Source: a bacterium (GTDB lineage: Bacteria > Pseudomonadota > Gammaproteobacteria > Burkholderiales > Thiobacillaceae). Taken from it: a stretch of DNA of 64,000 nucleotides. Shown piece after piece: positions 38,047 to 46,779 of the stretch (position 1 is the stretch's first letter; each line of letters opens with the position of its first letter). Location of the stretch: the NCBI GenBank assembly GCA_009772925.1, contig WOUQ01000010.1:21279-85278 (forward strand), written 5' to 3'. Position numbers and translations under genes: made by a program. The notes beneath the pieces were generated by a model. That model saw only the letters and a program-made list of their open reading frames with translations. It was not told where the DNA came from and searched no databases.

Positions 38047-38856
38047 TCAGGCCAGGGGGGGACCCCGGAACAAGCGGGCGAGTTCCGCGCCGGGGTCGGC
38101 GGCGCGCATGAAGGCCTCGCCGACCAGGAAGGTATCCACCCGGTTTTCGCGCATCAGGGCCACGTCCGCCGGCGTCAGGATGCCGCTCTCGGTGACCGGG
38201 ATGCGCTCGCCGGCGGCGCGGATGCGCGGCAGCAGGTCCAGGGTGGTGGAGAGCCGGGTCTCGAAGGTGCGCAGGTTGCGGTTGTTGACGCCCATGAGCG
38301 GGGTCCGGAGTTGCAGGGCGGCTTCCAGTTCCGCGCCGTCGTGGCTTTCCACCAGCACCGCCATGCCCAGTGCCAGGGCCAGGTCTTCCAGTTCCCGCAT
38401 CTGCGCCACGCTCAGGGCGGCGACGATGAGCAGGATGCAGTCGGCGCCCATGGCGCGGGCTTCGTAGACCTGGTAGGGGTCGATCATGAAGTCCTTGCGC
38501 AGCACGGGCAGGTCGCAGGCGTCGCGGGCCGCCTTCAGGTAATCGGGGGCGCCCTGGAAATAGTCGCGGTCGGTGAGCACCGACAGGCAGGCGGCGCCAC
38601 CCGTCGCGTAGCTCGCGGCGATCTCGGCGGGGCGGAAGTCCGGCCGGATCACGCCCTTGCTGGGGCTGGCCTTCTTGATCTCGGCGATGACGGCCGGCTC
38701 GCCGGCGGCGATCTTCGCGCGCAGGGCGCCGACGAAATCCCGCGCCGGCGGCATCCATTCGGCGGACTCGCGCAGGGCTTCCATGGGTTCGGACTTCTTT
38801 GCGGCGGCGATCTCCTCGCGTTTGGTGGCGAGGATCTTTTCCAGGATGTCGGACAT
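38047..38856 (-). CDS. trpC: indole-3-glycerol-phosphate synthase
   Basis: A 269-residue TIM-barrel enzyme of tryptophan synthesis. Motifs are [68 protein letters not shown] and [21 protein letters not shown], with [12 protein letters not shown] at the end. No other trp genes are nearby. It reads into the macA-like gene with a 15-base gap. Confidence 0.96.
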   Translation of the reverse strand: MSDILEKILATKREEIAAAKKSEPMEALRESAEWMPPARDFVGALRAKIAAGEPAVIAEIKKASPSKGVIRPDFRPAEIAASYATGGAACLSVLTDRDYFQGAPDYLKAARDACDLPVLRKDFMIDPYQVYEARAMGADCILLIVAALSVAQMRELEDLALALGMAVLVESHDGAELEAALQLRTPLMGVNNRNLRTFETRLSTTLDLLPRIRAAGERIPVTESGILTPADVALMRENRVDTFLVGEAFMRAADPGAELARLFRGPPLA

Positions 38857-38857
38857 G

Positions 38858-38901
38858 ATGGGTAGCGGGTAGCGGGTAGTGGGTAGTGGGTAGCGGGCAG
38901 T
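38858..38901. repeat. GGGTAGC/GGGTAGT hexamer-heptamer array, alr-trpC spacer
   Basis: GGGTAGCGGGTAGCGGGTAGTGGGTAGTGGGTAGCGGGCAG, about six seven-base units. It fills the spacer between alr and trpC. Only the G-rich arm is present here. Confidence 0.75.
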
Positions 38902-39972
38902 TCAGGTTTCCTCGATGCGGACGCGGGGAGCCAATGCGGTGAACAGCTCGTAGGCGATGGTGCCGGCGGCGGCGGCCACGCGTTCCGCGGGCAGGCCTTC
39001 GCCCCACAGGGTGACCGGGCTGCCGACGTGGGCGGCGGGCACGCCGGACAGGTCGGCGAACAGCATGTCCATGGACACCCGGCCCAGGGTGCGGGTTTCC
39101 CGGCCGGCCACGAGGATGGGCGTGCCGGTGCCGGCGTGGCGGGGATAGCCGTCGGCGTAGCCGCAGGCCACCACGCCCACCTTCATGTCGCGCTCGGCGA
39201 CATAGGCGGCGCCATAGCCGACGCCTTCCCCCTTGCGCACGAACTGGCTGGCGATGAGCCGGCTTTCCAGGGTCATGGCGGGCAAGAGGCCAAGGTCGGC
39301 GCCGCTCTGTGCCGCGAAGGGCGAGGCACCGTACAGCATGATGCCGGGTCGCGCCCAGTCGCCGTGGGTCTCCGCATGGCGCAGCAGGGCGGCGGAGTTG
39401 GCCAGGCTGACGGGCAGATCCAGTCCGGCGGTGGTTTCGCGGAACAGCGCGAGCTGGGCGGCGACGCTGGCCGGATCGTCGTCGGCGCGGGCGAAGTGGG
39501 TCATGAGGGTGATGCCGCCAACGTGAGGCGCGGCGCGCAGGACCGCCAGGGCGTCCGCCAGGCGTTGCGGCGCCAGGCCCAGGCGATGCATGCCGGTGTC
39601 CACCTTGAGGAAGACGTCCACCTTGTGCTCCAGCCGGGCCTTGGCCAGGATTTCCGCCTGGTCCTGGCGGTGGATTACCGGCCGCAGGCGCAGACGGGCG
39701 ATTTCCGGCAGTTCGTCGGGATGGAAGAAACCTTCCAGCAGGACGATGGGATGGGTGTAGCCCTCGCCGCGCAACTCGGCCGCCTCGTCGATGGAGAGTA
39801 CGGCGAAACCGTCCGCCGCCCGGAAGGCGCGGGCCACCCGGGCCAGGCCGTGGCCATAACCGTTGGCCTTGATCACCGCGAGAATCTTCGCCTTGGGCGC
39901 GGCCGCGCGCGCCAGCCCCAGGTTGTGGGCCAGCGCGGCGCGGTCAATGCGGGCGATCAGGGGGCGGGCCAT
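38902..39972 (-). CDS. alr: alanine racemase
   Basis: A 356-residue PLP enzyme making D-alanine for peptidoglycan. The PLP lysine is in ILAVIKANGYGHGLARVA. The C-terminal half has the catalytic tyrosine region GEGVGYGAAYVAERDMKVGVVACGYADGYPR and SMDMLFADLSGVP. The start is the ATG giving MARPLIARIDRAALAHNL (the ORF track adds a TTG). It lies directly downstream of dnaB, the usual dnaB-alr order. Confidence 0.96.
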   Translation of the reverse strand: MARPLIARIDRAALAHNLGLARAAAPKAKILAVIKANGYGHGLARVARAFRAADGFAVLSIDEAAELRGEGYTHPIVLLEGFFHPDELPEIARLRLRPVIHRQDQAEILAKARLEHKVDVFLKVDTGMHRLGLAPQRLADALAVLRAAPHVGGITLMTHFARADDDPASVAAQLALFRETTAGLDLPVSLANSAALLRHAETHGDWARPGIMLYGASPFAAQSGADLGLLPAMTLESRLIASQFVRKGEGVGYGAAYVAERDMKVGVVACGYADGYPRHAGTGTPILVAGRETRTLGRVSMDMLFADLSGVPAAHVGSPVTLWGEGLPAERVAAAAGTIAYELFTALAPRVRIEET

Positions 39973-39987
39973 CAAGCGATGCGTCGT

Positions 39988-41382
39988 CTACTCGCCATAC
40001 CCGCCAGCCCCCCCGGCGAAGCTCTCGAAGCGGGTGTACTCGCCCAGGAAGGTGAGCCGCACCATGCCGATGGGGCCGTTGCGCTGCTTGCCGATGATGA
40101 TCTCGGCAGTGCCCTTGTCCTGGCTGTCCGGGTTGTAGACCTCGTCGCGGTAGATGAACAGGATGACGTCCGCGTCCTGTTCGATGGCGCCCGATTCACG
40201 CAGGTCGGACATCACCGGCCGCTTGTTGGGGCGTTGTTCCAGCGAGCGGTTCAACTGCGACAGGGCGATGACCGGCACGTGCAGTTCCTTGGCCAGGCCC
40301 TTGAGGGAGCGGGAAATCTCGGAAATCTCCGTGGCCCGGTTCTCGCTCTGGCCGGCGGCGCCGGACATCAGTTGCAGATAGTCGATGACGATCAGGCCCA
40401 GCGGTCGGTCGTTCTGGCATTGCCGCGCCAGACGGCGGGCGCGGGCGCGCACCTCCATGGCGGTGAGGCCCGGCGATTCGTCGATGAAGAAGGGGGTCTC
40501 GTTGAGCCGGCCGAGGGCGTGCGTCAGGCGCGGCCAGTCGTCCTCGCCGATGCGGCCGGTACGCAGCTTGTGCTGGTCCAGGCGGCCGACCGATCCGAGC
40601 ATGCGCATGACCAGCTGGCTGGCCCCCATCTCCATGCTGAATACCGCCACCGACAGGTTGGCGTCCAGGGCCACGTTCTCGGCGATGTTCAGGCTGAAGG
40701 CCGTTTTGCCCATACTCGGCCGGCCGGCGACGATGATCAGGTCGCCCGGCTGCAGGCCCGAGGTCTTGGTGTCCAGGTCGGTGAAGCCGGTGGGCACGCC
40801 GGTGACCTCGCTGGGGTTGTCGCGGTTGTAGAGCTCGTCGATGCGGGTCACCACCTCCATCAGGAGGGGCTGCACGGCCTGGAAGCCCTGGGTGGTCTTG
40901 GCGCCCGCCTCCTTGATCTCGAACACCTTGGCTTCCGCCTCGTCGAGGATCTGGGCGGCGGTGCGGCCGGCGGGACTCAAGGCGGAATCGCTGATCTGCG
41001 CGCCCACTTCCACCAGCTTCCTGAGCACCGAGCGCTCGCGCACGATCTCGGCGTAACGGCGGATGTTGGCGGCGGAGGGCGTGTTCTGCGCGAGGGCGGC
41101 CAGGTAGGAGAGGCCGCCGGCCTGATCGAGCTGCTCGAAGGATTCCAGGGCCTCGGCCACGGTCACCACGTCGGCCGGCTTGTTCTCCTCGATGAGGCGG
41201 ACGATCTGCTTCCAGATGGCCTTGTGGTCGGCGCGGTAGAAGTCCTGCTCGTTGATGAGGTCCGCGACCCGTTCCCAGGCCGTGTTCTCCAGCATGAGGC
41301 CGCCCAGCACGGACTGCTCTGCCTCGACGGAATGAGGCGGCAGCTTGAGGGCGGACAGTTCGGGATCGAAAACGGCGGACAT
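39988..41382 (-). CDS. dnaB: replicative DNA helicase DnaB
   Basis: A 464-residue RecA-type hexameric helicase. The N-terminal domain starts LPPHSVEAEQSVLGGLMLE. A linker follows, then the ATPase domain with Walker A VAGRPSMGKTAFSLNIAENVA, FSMEMGASQLVMRML and IVIDYLQLMSG. The C-terminal region includes LSQLNRSLEQRPNKRPVMSDLRESGAIEQDADVILFIYRDEVYN. No intein is present. The start MSAVFDPELSALK was preferred to the longer ORF. It is separated from rplI by the oppositely oriented FmdE-like gene. Confidence 0.97.
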   Translation of the reverse strand: MSAVFDPELSALKLPPHSVEAEQSVLGGLMLENTAWERVADLINEQDFYRADHKAIWKQIVRLIEENKPADVVTVAEALESFEQLDQAGGLSYLAALAQNTPSAANIRRYAEIVRERSVLRKLVEVGAQISDSALSPAGRTAAQILDEAEAKVFEIKEAGAKTTQGFQAVQPLLMEVVTRIDELYNRDNPSEVTGVPTGFTDLDTKTSGLQPGDLIIVAGRPSMGKTAFSLNIAENVALDANLSVAVFSMEMGASQLVMRMLGSVGRLDQHKLRTGRIGEDDWPRLTHALGRLNETPFFIDESPGLTAMEVRARARRLARQCQNDRPLGLIVIDYLQLMSGAAGQSENRATEISEISRSLKGLAKELHVPVIALSQLNRSLEQRPNKRPVMSDLRESGAIEQDADVILFIYRDEVYNPDSQDKGTAEIIIGKQRNGPIGMVRLTFLGEYTRFESFAGGAGGYGE

Positions 41383-41462
41383 GGGCAGGCTCGGGCGGGG
41401 AAGCGGCATTGTAATTCGGGACGGGGTTGCCGGACACCGCGCCGCAATCCGCGCGCGCGGGC

Positions 41463-41476
41463 TTGCACAAGATCAA
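41463..41476. promoter_or_regulatory. FNR/Anr/Dnr-like box upstream of the FmdE-like gene
   Basis: TTGCA-CAAG-ATCAA matches TTGAT-N4-ATCAA at nine of ten positions. It lies 60 bases before the start codon, almost the same distance as the box before hupD. Anaerobic or NO-linked control is inferred. Confidence 0.5.
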
Positions 41477-41535
41477 GGCGGCAGCCGGGCGATCGCGCTT
41501 GAATCCACGCACCCGCATCCGACCGCGAGCAGAGC

Positions 41536-42144
41536 ATGCACTTTCCCGCCTTCTTCCAGGACATTCCCCTCATCACCCTGCGCGACCCCCTGGCCGCGAT
41601 CCTGGGCGCCGCCACCGACGGCCTCATCGACTACCGCTACGCCGACGTGGTCAAGCTGGCCGGCCATTCCTGCCCGACGGTGGCGGGCGCCTGGCTGATG
41701 GCCCGGCGCGGCTTGCGCGCCCTCTACTGCGACGACCTGCCGGAACGCGGCGGACTGCGCGTGGATTTCCGGGCCGCGCGCGAGGCCGGCACCACCGGCG
41801 TGGTCGGCAACGTGCTGGGCCTGATCACCGGCGCAGCGGGCGAGGAAGGCTTCAAGGGCCTGGGCGGCAGGCAGAGCCGGCGCGACCTGCTGCGCTTCGC
41901 CGTAGAACTGCCCGCCGAGCTGCGCCTCACCCGGCTGGATACGGGCGCCGCGACGCTGCTCGACTACCACCCCGAGCGTGTGCCACCGGCACCGGAGATG
42001 GCCCCGCTGATGGCCCGCGTGGTGGGCGGCGTGGCCGATCCCTGGGAACAGATCGAGTTCGCCCGCCTCTGGCAGGACCGGGTGCGGCGCATCCTGCTGG
42101 AGCACGCCGACGATCCGGAACTGGTGGCGGCGCGGTGCGGCTGA
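41536..42144 (+). CDS. FmdE-like domain protein
   Basis: A 202-residue soluble protein with the FmdE-type core YADVVKLAGHSCPTVAGAWLMARRGLRALY and GTTGVVGNVLGLITGAAGEEGFKGLGGRQSRRDLL. The Cys/His pair in GHSCP is the likely metal or cofactor site. The family is named for formylmethanofuran dehydrogenase subunit E, but bacterial members have no established reaction. It lies alone on the plus strand between rplI and dnaB, with its own FNR-like box and terminator, so it looks inserted into a conserved cluster. Confidence 0.8.
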   Translation: MHFPAFFQDIPLITLRDPLAAILGAATDGLIDYRYADVVKLAGHSCPTVAGAWLMARRGLRALYCDDLPERGGLRVDFRAAREAGTTGVVGNVLGLITGAAGEEGFKGLGGRQSRRDLLRFAVELPAELRLTRLDTGAATLLDYHPERVPPAPEMAPLMARVVGGVADPWEQIEFARLWQDRVRRILLEHADDPELVAARCG

Positions 42145-42160
42145 GTGCCGCGCGGCCAAC

Positions 42161-42187
42161 AAAAAAGGCCGCTTGCGCGGCCTTTTT
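42161..42187. terminator. bidirectional rho-independent terminator
   Basis: AAAAAGGCCGC / GCGGCCTTTTT with a four-base loop; the A-run and T-run make it work in both directions. It serves the FmdE-like gene (plus) and the rpsF-rplI operon (minus). Confidence 0.92.
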
Positions 42188-42205
42188 CGCGGGGGAGGGG
42201 AAGAC

Positions 42206-42655
42206 TCAGGCTTCGGCCACCACGGTGACGGTGATGTCGCAGGTCACGTCGGAATGCAGGGCCAGGGTGATGGGGTATTCGCCCACCATCTTGAACGGGC
42301 CTTCCGGCAGCCGCACTTCGGCCTTGGCGATTTCCACGCCCTGCGCGGAGAGCGCCTGGGCGATGTCGACGTTGGTCACGGAGCCGAACAGGCGGCCGTC
42401 CACGCCTGCCTTCTGGGCGATGGTGACGGTCATGCCGGCGATCTTCTCTGCGCGCGCCTGCGCGGCGGCCAGTTTCTCGCCGGCCAGCTTTTCCAGTTCG
42501 GCCTTGCGCTCGGCGAAGGCGGCGATGTTGACCTTGGTGGCCCGCTTGGCCATGCCCTGGGGAATCAGGAAGTTGCGCGCGTAGCCGTCCTTGACCTTGA
42601 CCACGTCGCCCAGGTTGCCCAGGTTGACCACTTTGTCCATCAGGATGATTTCCAT
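42206..42655 (-). CDS. rplI: 50S ribosomal protein L9
   Basis: A 149-residue protein: N-terminal domain [36 protein letters not shown], a long connecting helix ([30 protein letters not shown]), and a C-terminal domain with [17 protein letters not shown]. It is the last gene of rpsF-priB-rpsR-rplI and ends just before the bidirectional terminator. Confidence 0.98.
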   Translation of the reverse strand: MEIILMDKVVNLGNLGDVVKVKDGYARNFLIPQGMAKRATKVNIAAFAERKAELEKLAGEKLAAAQARAEKIAGMTVTIAQKAGVDGRLFGSVTNVDIAQALSAQGVEIAKAEVRLPEGPFKMVGEYPITLALHSDVTCDITVTVVAEA

Positions 42656-42669
42656 GTTCGCGCTCCTGA

Positions 42670-42942
42670 TCAGCTGTTGTGCTTGTCGGTGTAGGGCAGC
42701 AGGGCCAGGAAGCGGGCGCGCTCGATGGCGACCGACAACTGGCGCTGGTAGCGCGCCTTGGTACCGGTGATGCGGGCGGGAATGATCTTGCCCAGCTCGT
42801 TGATGAAGTCCTTCAGGACTTCGACGTCCTTATAATCCACTTCCTTGACCTTCTCGGCGGTGAAGCGGCAGAACTTGCGGCGGCGGAACAGAGCGGCGCC
42901 GTTGGGGTTCTTGGGACGCGGCTTGCGTTTGATGAAAGGCAT
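42670..42942 (-). CDS. rpsR: 30S ribosomal protein S18
   Basis: A 90-residue basic protein: [68 protein letters not shown]. It pairs with S6 on the 30S platform. Its cysteine (KFCRF) is a typical residue of zinc-binding-type S18 N-termini in part only. It lies between priB and rplI with short gaps. Confidence 0.98.
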   Translation of the reverse strand: MPFIKRKPRPKNPNGAALFRRRKFCRFTAEKVKEVDYKDVEVLKDFINELGKIIPARITGTKARYQRQLSVAIERARFLALLPYTDKHNS

Positions 42943-42972
42943 TTTCCAACTCCTAGATCGTTGCGGTTCCGG

Positions 42973-43272
42973 TCAGCCCGGAGCCAGGATTCCAAATTCG
43001 GTCACATGCAGTTCGAGACGGGGGTCGCGCGCGCCCTTGCGGTCGACGAAGCCTTGCAGGTGGAGGTCGGTGCCGGGCTGTACCCTGCCCAGTTCCTCCG
43101 CCACCGGCCCGAAGGCCACCAGCTCCGTCTCCACCGTCACCGGCCGGGTCCGTTTCGCTTCTTCCTGCGTCGAGGTGTGTTGCACCGTGCAGCGCAGGGT
43201 GGCGATACCAGCCGGGGTGCGGCGCGGGCCCGATGTCGCCAGCAGGCGGCCCGTCAGCTCGAACCGGTTCAG
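42973..43272 (-). CDS. priB: primosomal replication protein N (PriB), CTG start
   Basis: A 99-residue OB-fold protein ([80 protein letters not shown]...). It helps PriA restart stalled forks. No ATG/GTG/TTG lies in frame at the family N-terminus. The codon before NRFELTG is CTG and overlaps the rpsF stop as CTGA, the same geometry as the usual ATGA coupling. The ORF-track extension to 43452 is antisense-like sequence inside rpsF. Confidence 0.88.
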   Translation of the reverse strand: MNRFELTGRLLATSGPRRTPAGIATLRCTVQHTSTQEEAKRTRPVTVETELVAFGPVAEELGRVQPGTDLHLQGFVDRKGARDPRLELHVTEFGILAPG

Positions 43273-43646
43273 GCGGCCTCGGCGGCGGGCTCGCTGGCGG
43301 CCTGGGCCAGCAGCAGGTTGCGCGCCTTCTCGCCCTTCATCATCGGCGACGGCGCCGTGACGGCCTCGTCGCGCACCAGGGTCAGGTGGCGGAGGATGGC
43401 GTCGTTGAAGCGGAAGCCGTGCTCCAGTTCGTCCAGGGTTTCCTGGTCGCACTCGATGTTCATGAGGACGTAGTGGGCCTTGTGCATCTTCTGGATGGTG
43501 TAGGCCAGTTGCAGGCGGCCCCAGTCCTCCAGGCGATGGATGTGGCCGTTCTTGGAGGCAATCAGGGACTTGTAGCGCTCGACCATGGCGGGCACCTGCT
43601 CGCTCTGGTCCGGGTGCACGATGAATACGATCTCGTAGTGACGCAT
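43269..43646 (-). CDS. rpsF: 30S ribosomal protein S6
   Basis: A 125-residue protein: [49 protein letters not shown]-type core (here [25 protein letters not shown]) and an Ala/Glu-rich C-terminal tail ending EPAAEAA. It opens the rpsF-priB-rpsR-rplI operon, with AAGGAG before the ATG. Its stop overlaps the priB start. Confidence 0.98.
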   Translation of the reverse strand: MRHYEIVFIVHPDQSEQVPAMVERYKSLIASKNGHIHRLEDWGRLQLAYTIQKMHKAHYVLMNIECDQETLDELEHGFRFNDAILRHLTLVRDEAVTAPSPMMKGEKARNLLLAQAASEPAAEAA

Positions 43647-43702
43647 TGAAACTCCTTGTGGGCTGAGGCCGCCCCCGTGCGCTCGGGGTGCGGCAAGGCG
43701 GG

Positions 43703-43730
43703 AAAAGCCGAGCCCGGCGGACCGGGCTCG
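43703..43730 (-). terminator. probable terminator of the decarboxylase gene
   Basis: CGAGCCCGG / CCGGGCTCG stem; on the minus strand it is followed by GCTTTTCCC. It lies between the decarboxylase stop and the rpsF start. It could also be part of the rpsF leader. Confidence 0.55.
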
Positions 43731-43797
43731 GGGAAGCGCGGAATTCTATTGTGGAATCAGGCGGATAGCAACTGCGTGGAATACCAAGAGGACGTGC

Positions 43798-46032
43798 TCA
43801 CGCCACACAATCCACGAAATACCGCGTGGTGCCGTTGGTCTTGTCCTTGACCAGGCCGTGCACGTCGGTTTCGAAGCCGGGGAATTTCTCGTTGAAGTCG
43901 CGGGTGAACTTCAAATAACGGACGATGGTGGCGTTGAAGCGCTCGCCGGGGATGAGCAGGGGGATGCCGGGCGGGTAGGGGGTGAGCAGGATGGAGGTAA
44001 TGCGGCCTTCCAGGTCGTCGATCTCGACCCGCTCGATGTCGCGGTGGGCCATGCGGGCGAAGGCCTCGGCCGGGCGCATGGCAGGGACCATGTCGGAGAG
44101 GTACATCTCGGTGGTGAGACGGGCGACGTCGTGGCTCTTGTAGACCTGATGGATTTCGCGGCACAGGTCTTTCAGGCCGACCCGCTCGTAGCGCGGGAAC
44201 TTGGCGACGAACTCGGGCATGACGCGCCATAGCGGCTGATTGCGGTCGTAGTCGTCCTTGAACTGCTGCAACTCGGTCACCATGGTGTTCCAGCGGCCCT
44301 TGGTGATGCCGATGGTGAACATGATGAAGAAGGAATAGAGGCCGGTTTTCTCGACGATGACGCCGTGCTCGGCCAGATACTTGGTGAGCACGGCGGCGGG
44401 GATGCCGGAGTCGGCGAAGTCGCCGGTGACGGACAGGCCGGGGGTGATGACCGTGGCCTTGATCGGGTCCAGCAGGTTGAAGCCCTTGGCCAGCTTGCCG
44501 AAACCGTGCCACTTGTCGCCGGTCTTCAGTGTCCAGGCGGCGCGCTCTTCGATGCCTTCCTCGGACAGATCCTTGGGCCCCCAGACCTTGAACCACCAGT
44601 CGCCGCCGAGTTCGGCGTCCACCTTGCGCATGGCGCGGCGGAAGTCGAGCGCCTCGGCGATGGATTCCTCCACCAGGGCGTGGCCGCCGGGTTCCTCCAT
44701 CATCGCCGCCGCCACGTCGCAACTGGCGATGATGGCGTACTGCGGCGAGGTGGAGGTGTGCATGAGGAAGGCTTCGTTGAACACGTCCCGGTCCAGCTTC
44801 CGCGTCTGCGAGTCCTGCACCAGGATCTGCGAGGCCTGCGAGAGTCCGGCCAGCAGCTTGTGCGTGGACTGGGTGGAGAACACCATGGATTCCTTGCAAC
44901 GCGGCCGGTCGGCGCCGATGGCGTGGTAGTCGCCGTAGAAATCATGGAAGCCGGCGTGCGGCAGCCAGGCCTCGTCGAAGTGCAGGGTGTCGATCTTGCC
45001 GTCCAGCATGTCCTTGATTTCCTCCACGTTGTAGAGGATGCCGTCGTAGGTGGACTGGGTGATGGTCAGCACGCGTGGCTTGGCGTCCTTGTTGGCGAAG
45101 GGGTGGTTGGCGATTTTCTTCTGGATGTTCTTCCATTCGAACTCGGATTTGGGGATGGGACCGATGATGCCGAAGTGGTTGCGCGTGGGCATCAGGAACA
45201 CCGGGATGGCGCCGGTCATGATGATGGCGTGCAGTACCGACTTGTGGCAGTTGCGGTCGACCACCACCACGTCGCCGGGGGCGACGGTGGAGTGCCAGAC
45301 GATCTTGTTGGAGGTGGAAGTGCCGTTGGTGACGAAGAACAGGTGGTCGGCGTGGAAGATGCGCGCGGCGTTGCGCTCGCTGGCGGCCACCGGGCCGGTG
45401 TGGTCGAGCAACTGGCCGAGTTCCTCGACGGCGTTGCAGACGTCGGCGCGCAGCATGTTCTCGCCGAAGAACTGGTGGAACATCTGGCCCACCGGGCTTT
45501 TCAGGAAGGCGACGCCGCCGGAATGGCCGGGGCAGTGCCAGGAATAGGAGCCGTCCGCCGCGTAGTGGGTGAGCGCCCGGAAGAAGGGGGGTGGCAGAGA
45601 ATCCAGGTAGGCCTTGGCCTCGCGCACGATGTAGCGCGCCATGAACTCCGGCGTGTCCTCGAACATGTGCAGGAAACCGTGCAGTTCGCGCAGCACGTCG
45701 TTGGGGATGTGCCGGGTGGTGCGCGTCTCGCCATAGAGGAATATGGGGATGTCGGCGTTGCGCAGGCGGATTTCCTTGACGAAGGTACGCAGCTCGGCGA
45801 TGGTCTGCTCGGCCTCCTTGCCGGCGAACTCCTCGTCGTCCACCGACAGGATGAAGGCCGAGGCGCGGCTTTGCTGCTGGGCGAAGGAGGACAGGTCGCC
45901 GTAGCTGGTCACCCCCAGGATCTCCATGCTCTCGTCCTCCAGGGCCTTGGCCAGGGCGCGAATGCCCAAGCCGGAAGCGTTCTCGGAGCGGAAGTCCTCG
46001 TCGATGATGATGACCGGGAAATGAAAGCGCAT
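43798..46032 (-). CDS. Orn/Lys/Arg decarboxylase (PLP, AdiA/LdcC type)
   Basis: A 744-residue protein of the large decameric amino-acid decarboxylases. An N-terminal receiver-like wing domain (about 1-130) is followed by the PLP domain with HFDEAWLPHAGFHDFYGDYHAIG and the Schiff-base lysine in STQSTHKLLAGLSQAS, and a C-terminal domain with LLTPYPPGIPLLIPGERF. Length and motifs match arginine/lysine decarboxylases; the substrate cannot be assigned from motifs alone. It would make polyamine precursors or consume protons. GAGGGG precedes the ATG. It is followed by a hairpin terminator. Confidence 0.92.
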   Translation of the reverse strand: MRFHFPVIIIDEDFRSENASGLGIRALAKALEDESMEILGVTSYGDLSSFAQQQSRASAFILSVDDEEFAGKEAEQTIAELRTFVKEIRLRNADIPIFLYGETRTTRHIPNDVLRELHGFLHMFEDTPEFMARYIVREAKAYLDSLPPPFFRALTHYAADGSYSWHCPGHSGGVAFLKSPVGQMFHQFFGENMLRADVCNAVEELGQLLDHTGPVAASERNAARIFHADHLFFVTNGTSTSNKIVWHSTVAPGDVVVVDRNCHKSVLHAIIMTGAIPVFLMPTRNHFGIIGPIPKSEFEWKNIQKKIANHPFANKDAKPRVLTITQSTYDGILYNVEEIKDMLDGKIDTLHFDEAWLPHAGFHDFYGDYHAIGADRPRCKESMVFSTQSTHKLLAGLSQASQILVQDSQTRKLDRDVFNEAFLMHTSTSPQYAIIASCDVAAAMMEEPGGHALVEESIAEALDFRRAMRKVDAELGGDWWFKVWGPKDLSEEGIEERAAWTLKTGDKWHGFGKLAKGFNLLDPIKATVITPGLSVTGDFADSGIPAAVLTKYLAEHGVIVEKTGLYSFFIMFTIGITKGRWNTMVTELQQFKDDYDRNQPLWRVMPEFVAKFPRYERVGLKDLCREIHQVYKSHDVARLTTEMYLSDMVPAMRPAEAFARMAHRDIERVEIDDLEGRITSILLTPYPPGIPLLIPGERFNATIVRYLKFTRDFNEKFPGFETDVHGLVKDKTNGTTRYFVDCVA

Positions 46033-46127
46033 GGCCCCTCCTCGGGATGGGCGGATTAAGGGAAAAACTGGCGCGGATTATAGGAAGGTGGGCTTGCCGG
46101 TGTGCGATTTCGGCGCGCTTGCGCCCA

Positions 46128-46694
46128 TTAAATCTTGGGAAGCGTTACACCGGTCTGGCCCTGGTACTTGCCGCCCCGATCGCGGTAGGAGGTCTCGCAT
46201 ACCTCGTCGGACTCGAAGAACAGCATCTGCGCCACGCCCTCGTTGGCGTAGATGCGCGCCGGCAGGGGGGTGGTATTGGAGAACTCCAGGGTCACATGGC
46301 CTTCCCACTCGGGTTCAAGCGGGGTGACGTTGACGATGATGCCGCAGCGGGCATAGGTGCTCTTGCCCAGGCAGACGACCAGCACGTTGCGCGGGATGCG
46401 GAAGTACTCGATGGTGCGCGCCAGGGCGAAGGAGTTGGGCGGGATGATGCAGGAGGTGCCCTTCACCTCGACGAAGCTGTTGGGGTCGAAGTGCTTGGGG
46501 TCCACCAGGGTGTGGTTGAGGTTGGTGAATACCTTGAATTCATCGGAACAGCGCACGTCATAGCCGTAGCTGGAGGTGCCGTAGGACACGATCTTGTGGC
46601 CGTTGGATTCCTTGACCTGGCCCGCTTCGAAGGGCTCGATCATGGCGTGTGCCGCCGCCATGCGGCGGATCCACTGGTCGGATTTGATGCTCAT
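46128..46694 (-). CDS. dcd: dCTP deaminase
   Basis: A 188-residue trimeric enzyme converting dCTP to dUTP. Motifs are [103 protein letters not shown] and [15 protein letters not shown], all standard for Dcd. It lies downstream of mrp across a repeat-bearing spacer. Confidence 0.97.
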   Translation of the reverse strand: MSIKSDQWIRRMAAAHAMIEPFEAGQVKESNGHKIVSYGTSSYGYDVRCSDEFKVFTNLNHTLVDPKHFDPNSFVEVKGTSCIIPPNSFALARTIEYFRIPRNVLVVCLGKSTYARCGIIVNVTPLEPEWEGHVTLEFSNTTPLPARIYANEGVAQMLFFESDEVCETSYRDRGGKYQGQTGVTLPKI

Positions 46695-46777
46695 AGTGCG
46701 GGGAACGGGAAATGAGAAACGGGAAACGCACGATACATCAACACGTTTCCCTTTTCCCGTTTCCCTTTTCCCGCCAG
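46695..46777. repeat. GGGAAAC-type inverted repeat, mrp-dcd spacer
   Basis: Left arm GGGGAACGGGAAATGAGAAACGGGAAACGCACG and right arm CGTTTCCCTTTTCCCGTTTCCCTTTTCCCGCC pair over most of their length. It closely resembles the element at 32.66 kb. Confidence 0.7.
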
Positions 46778-46779
46778 GT

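Noticed and set aside
38858-38901. CRISPR-like array of short repeats
   Set aside because: Units are about seven bases with no unique spacers; it is a simple tandem repeat of the GGGTAGC family.
36830-39007. Minus-strand ORF of 725 codons spanning macA and trpC
   Set aside because: It crosses two genes with correct frames and the GGGTAGC repeat; its sequence is Arg/Pro/Gly-rich out-of-frame translation.
43647-43797. S6:S18-binding regulatory leader before rpsF
   Set aside because: A hairpin is present but I cannot identify the conserved bulge and loop; it is as well explained as the decarboxylase terminator.
44365-46059. Plus-strand ORF of 564 codons
   Set aside because: Antisense shadow of the PLP decarboxylase, which has clear catalytic motifs.
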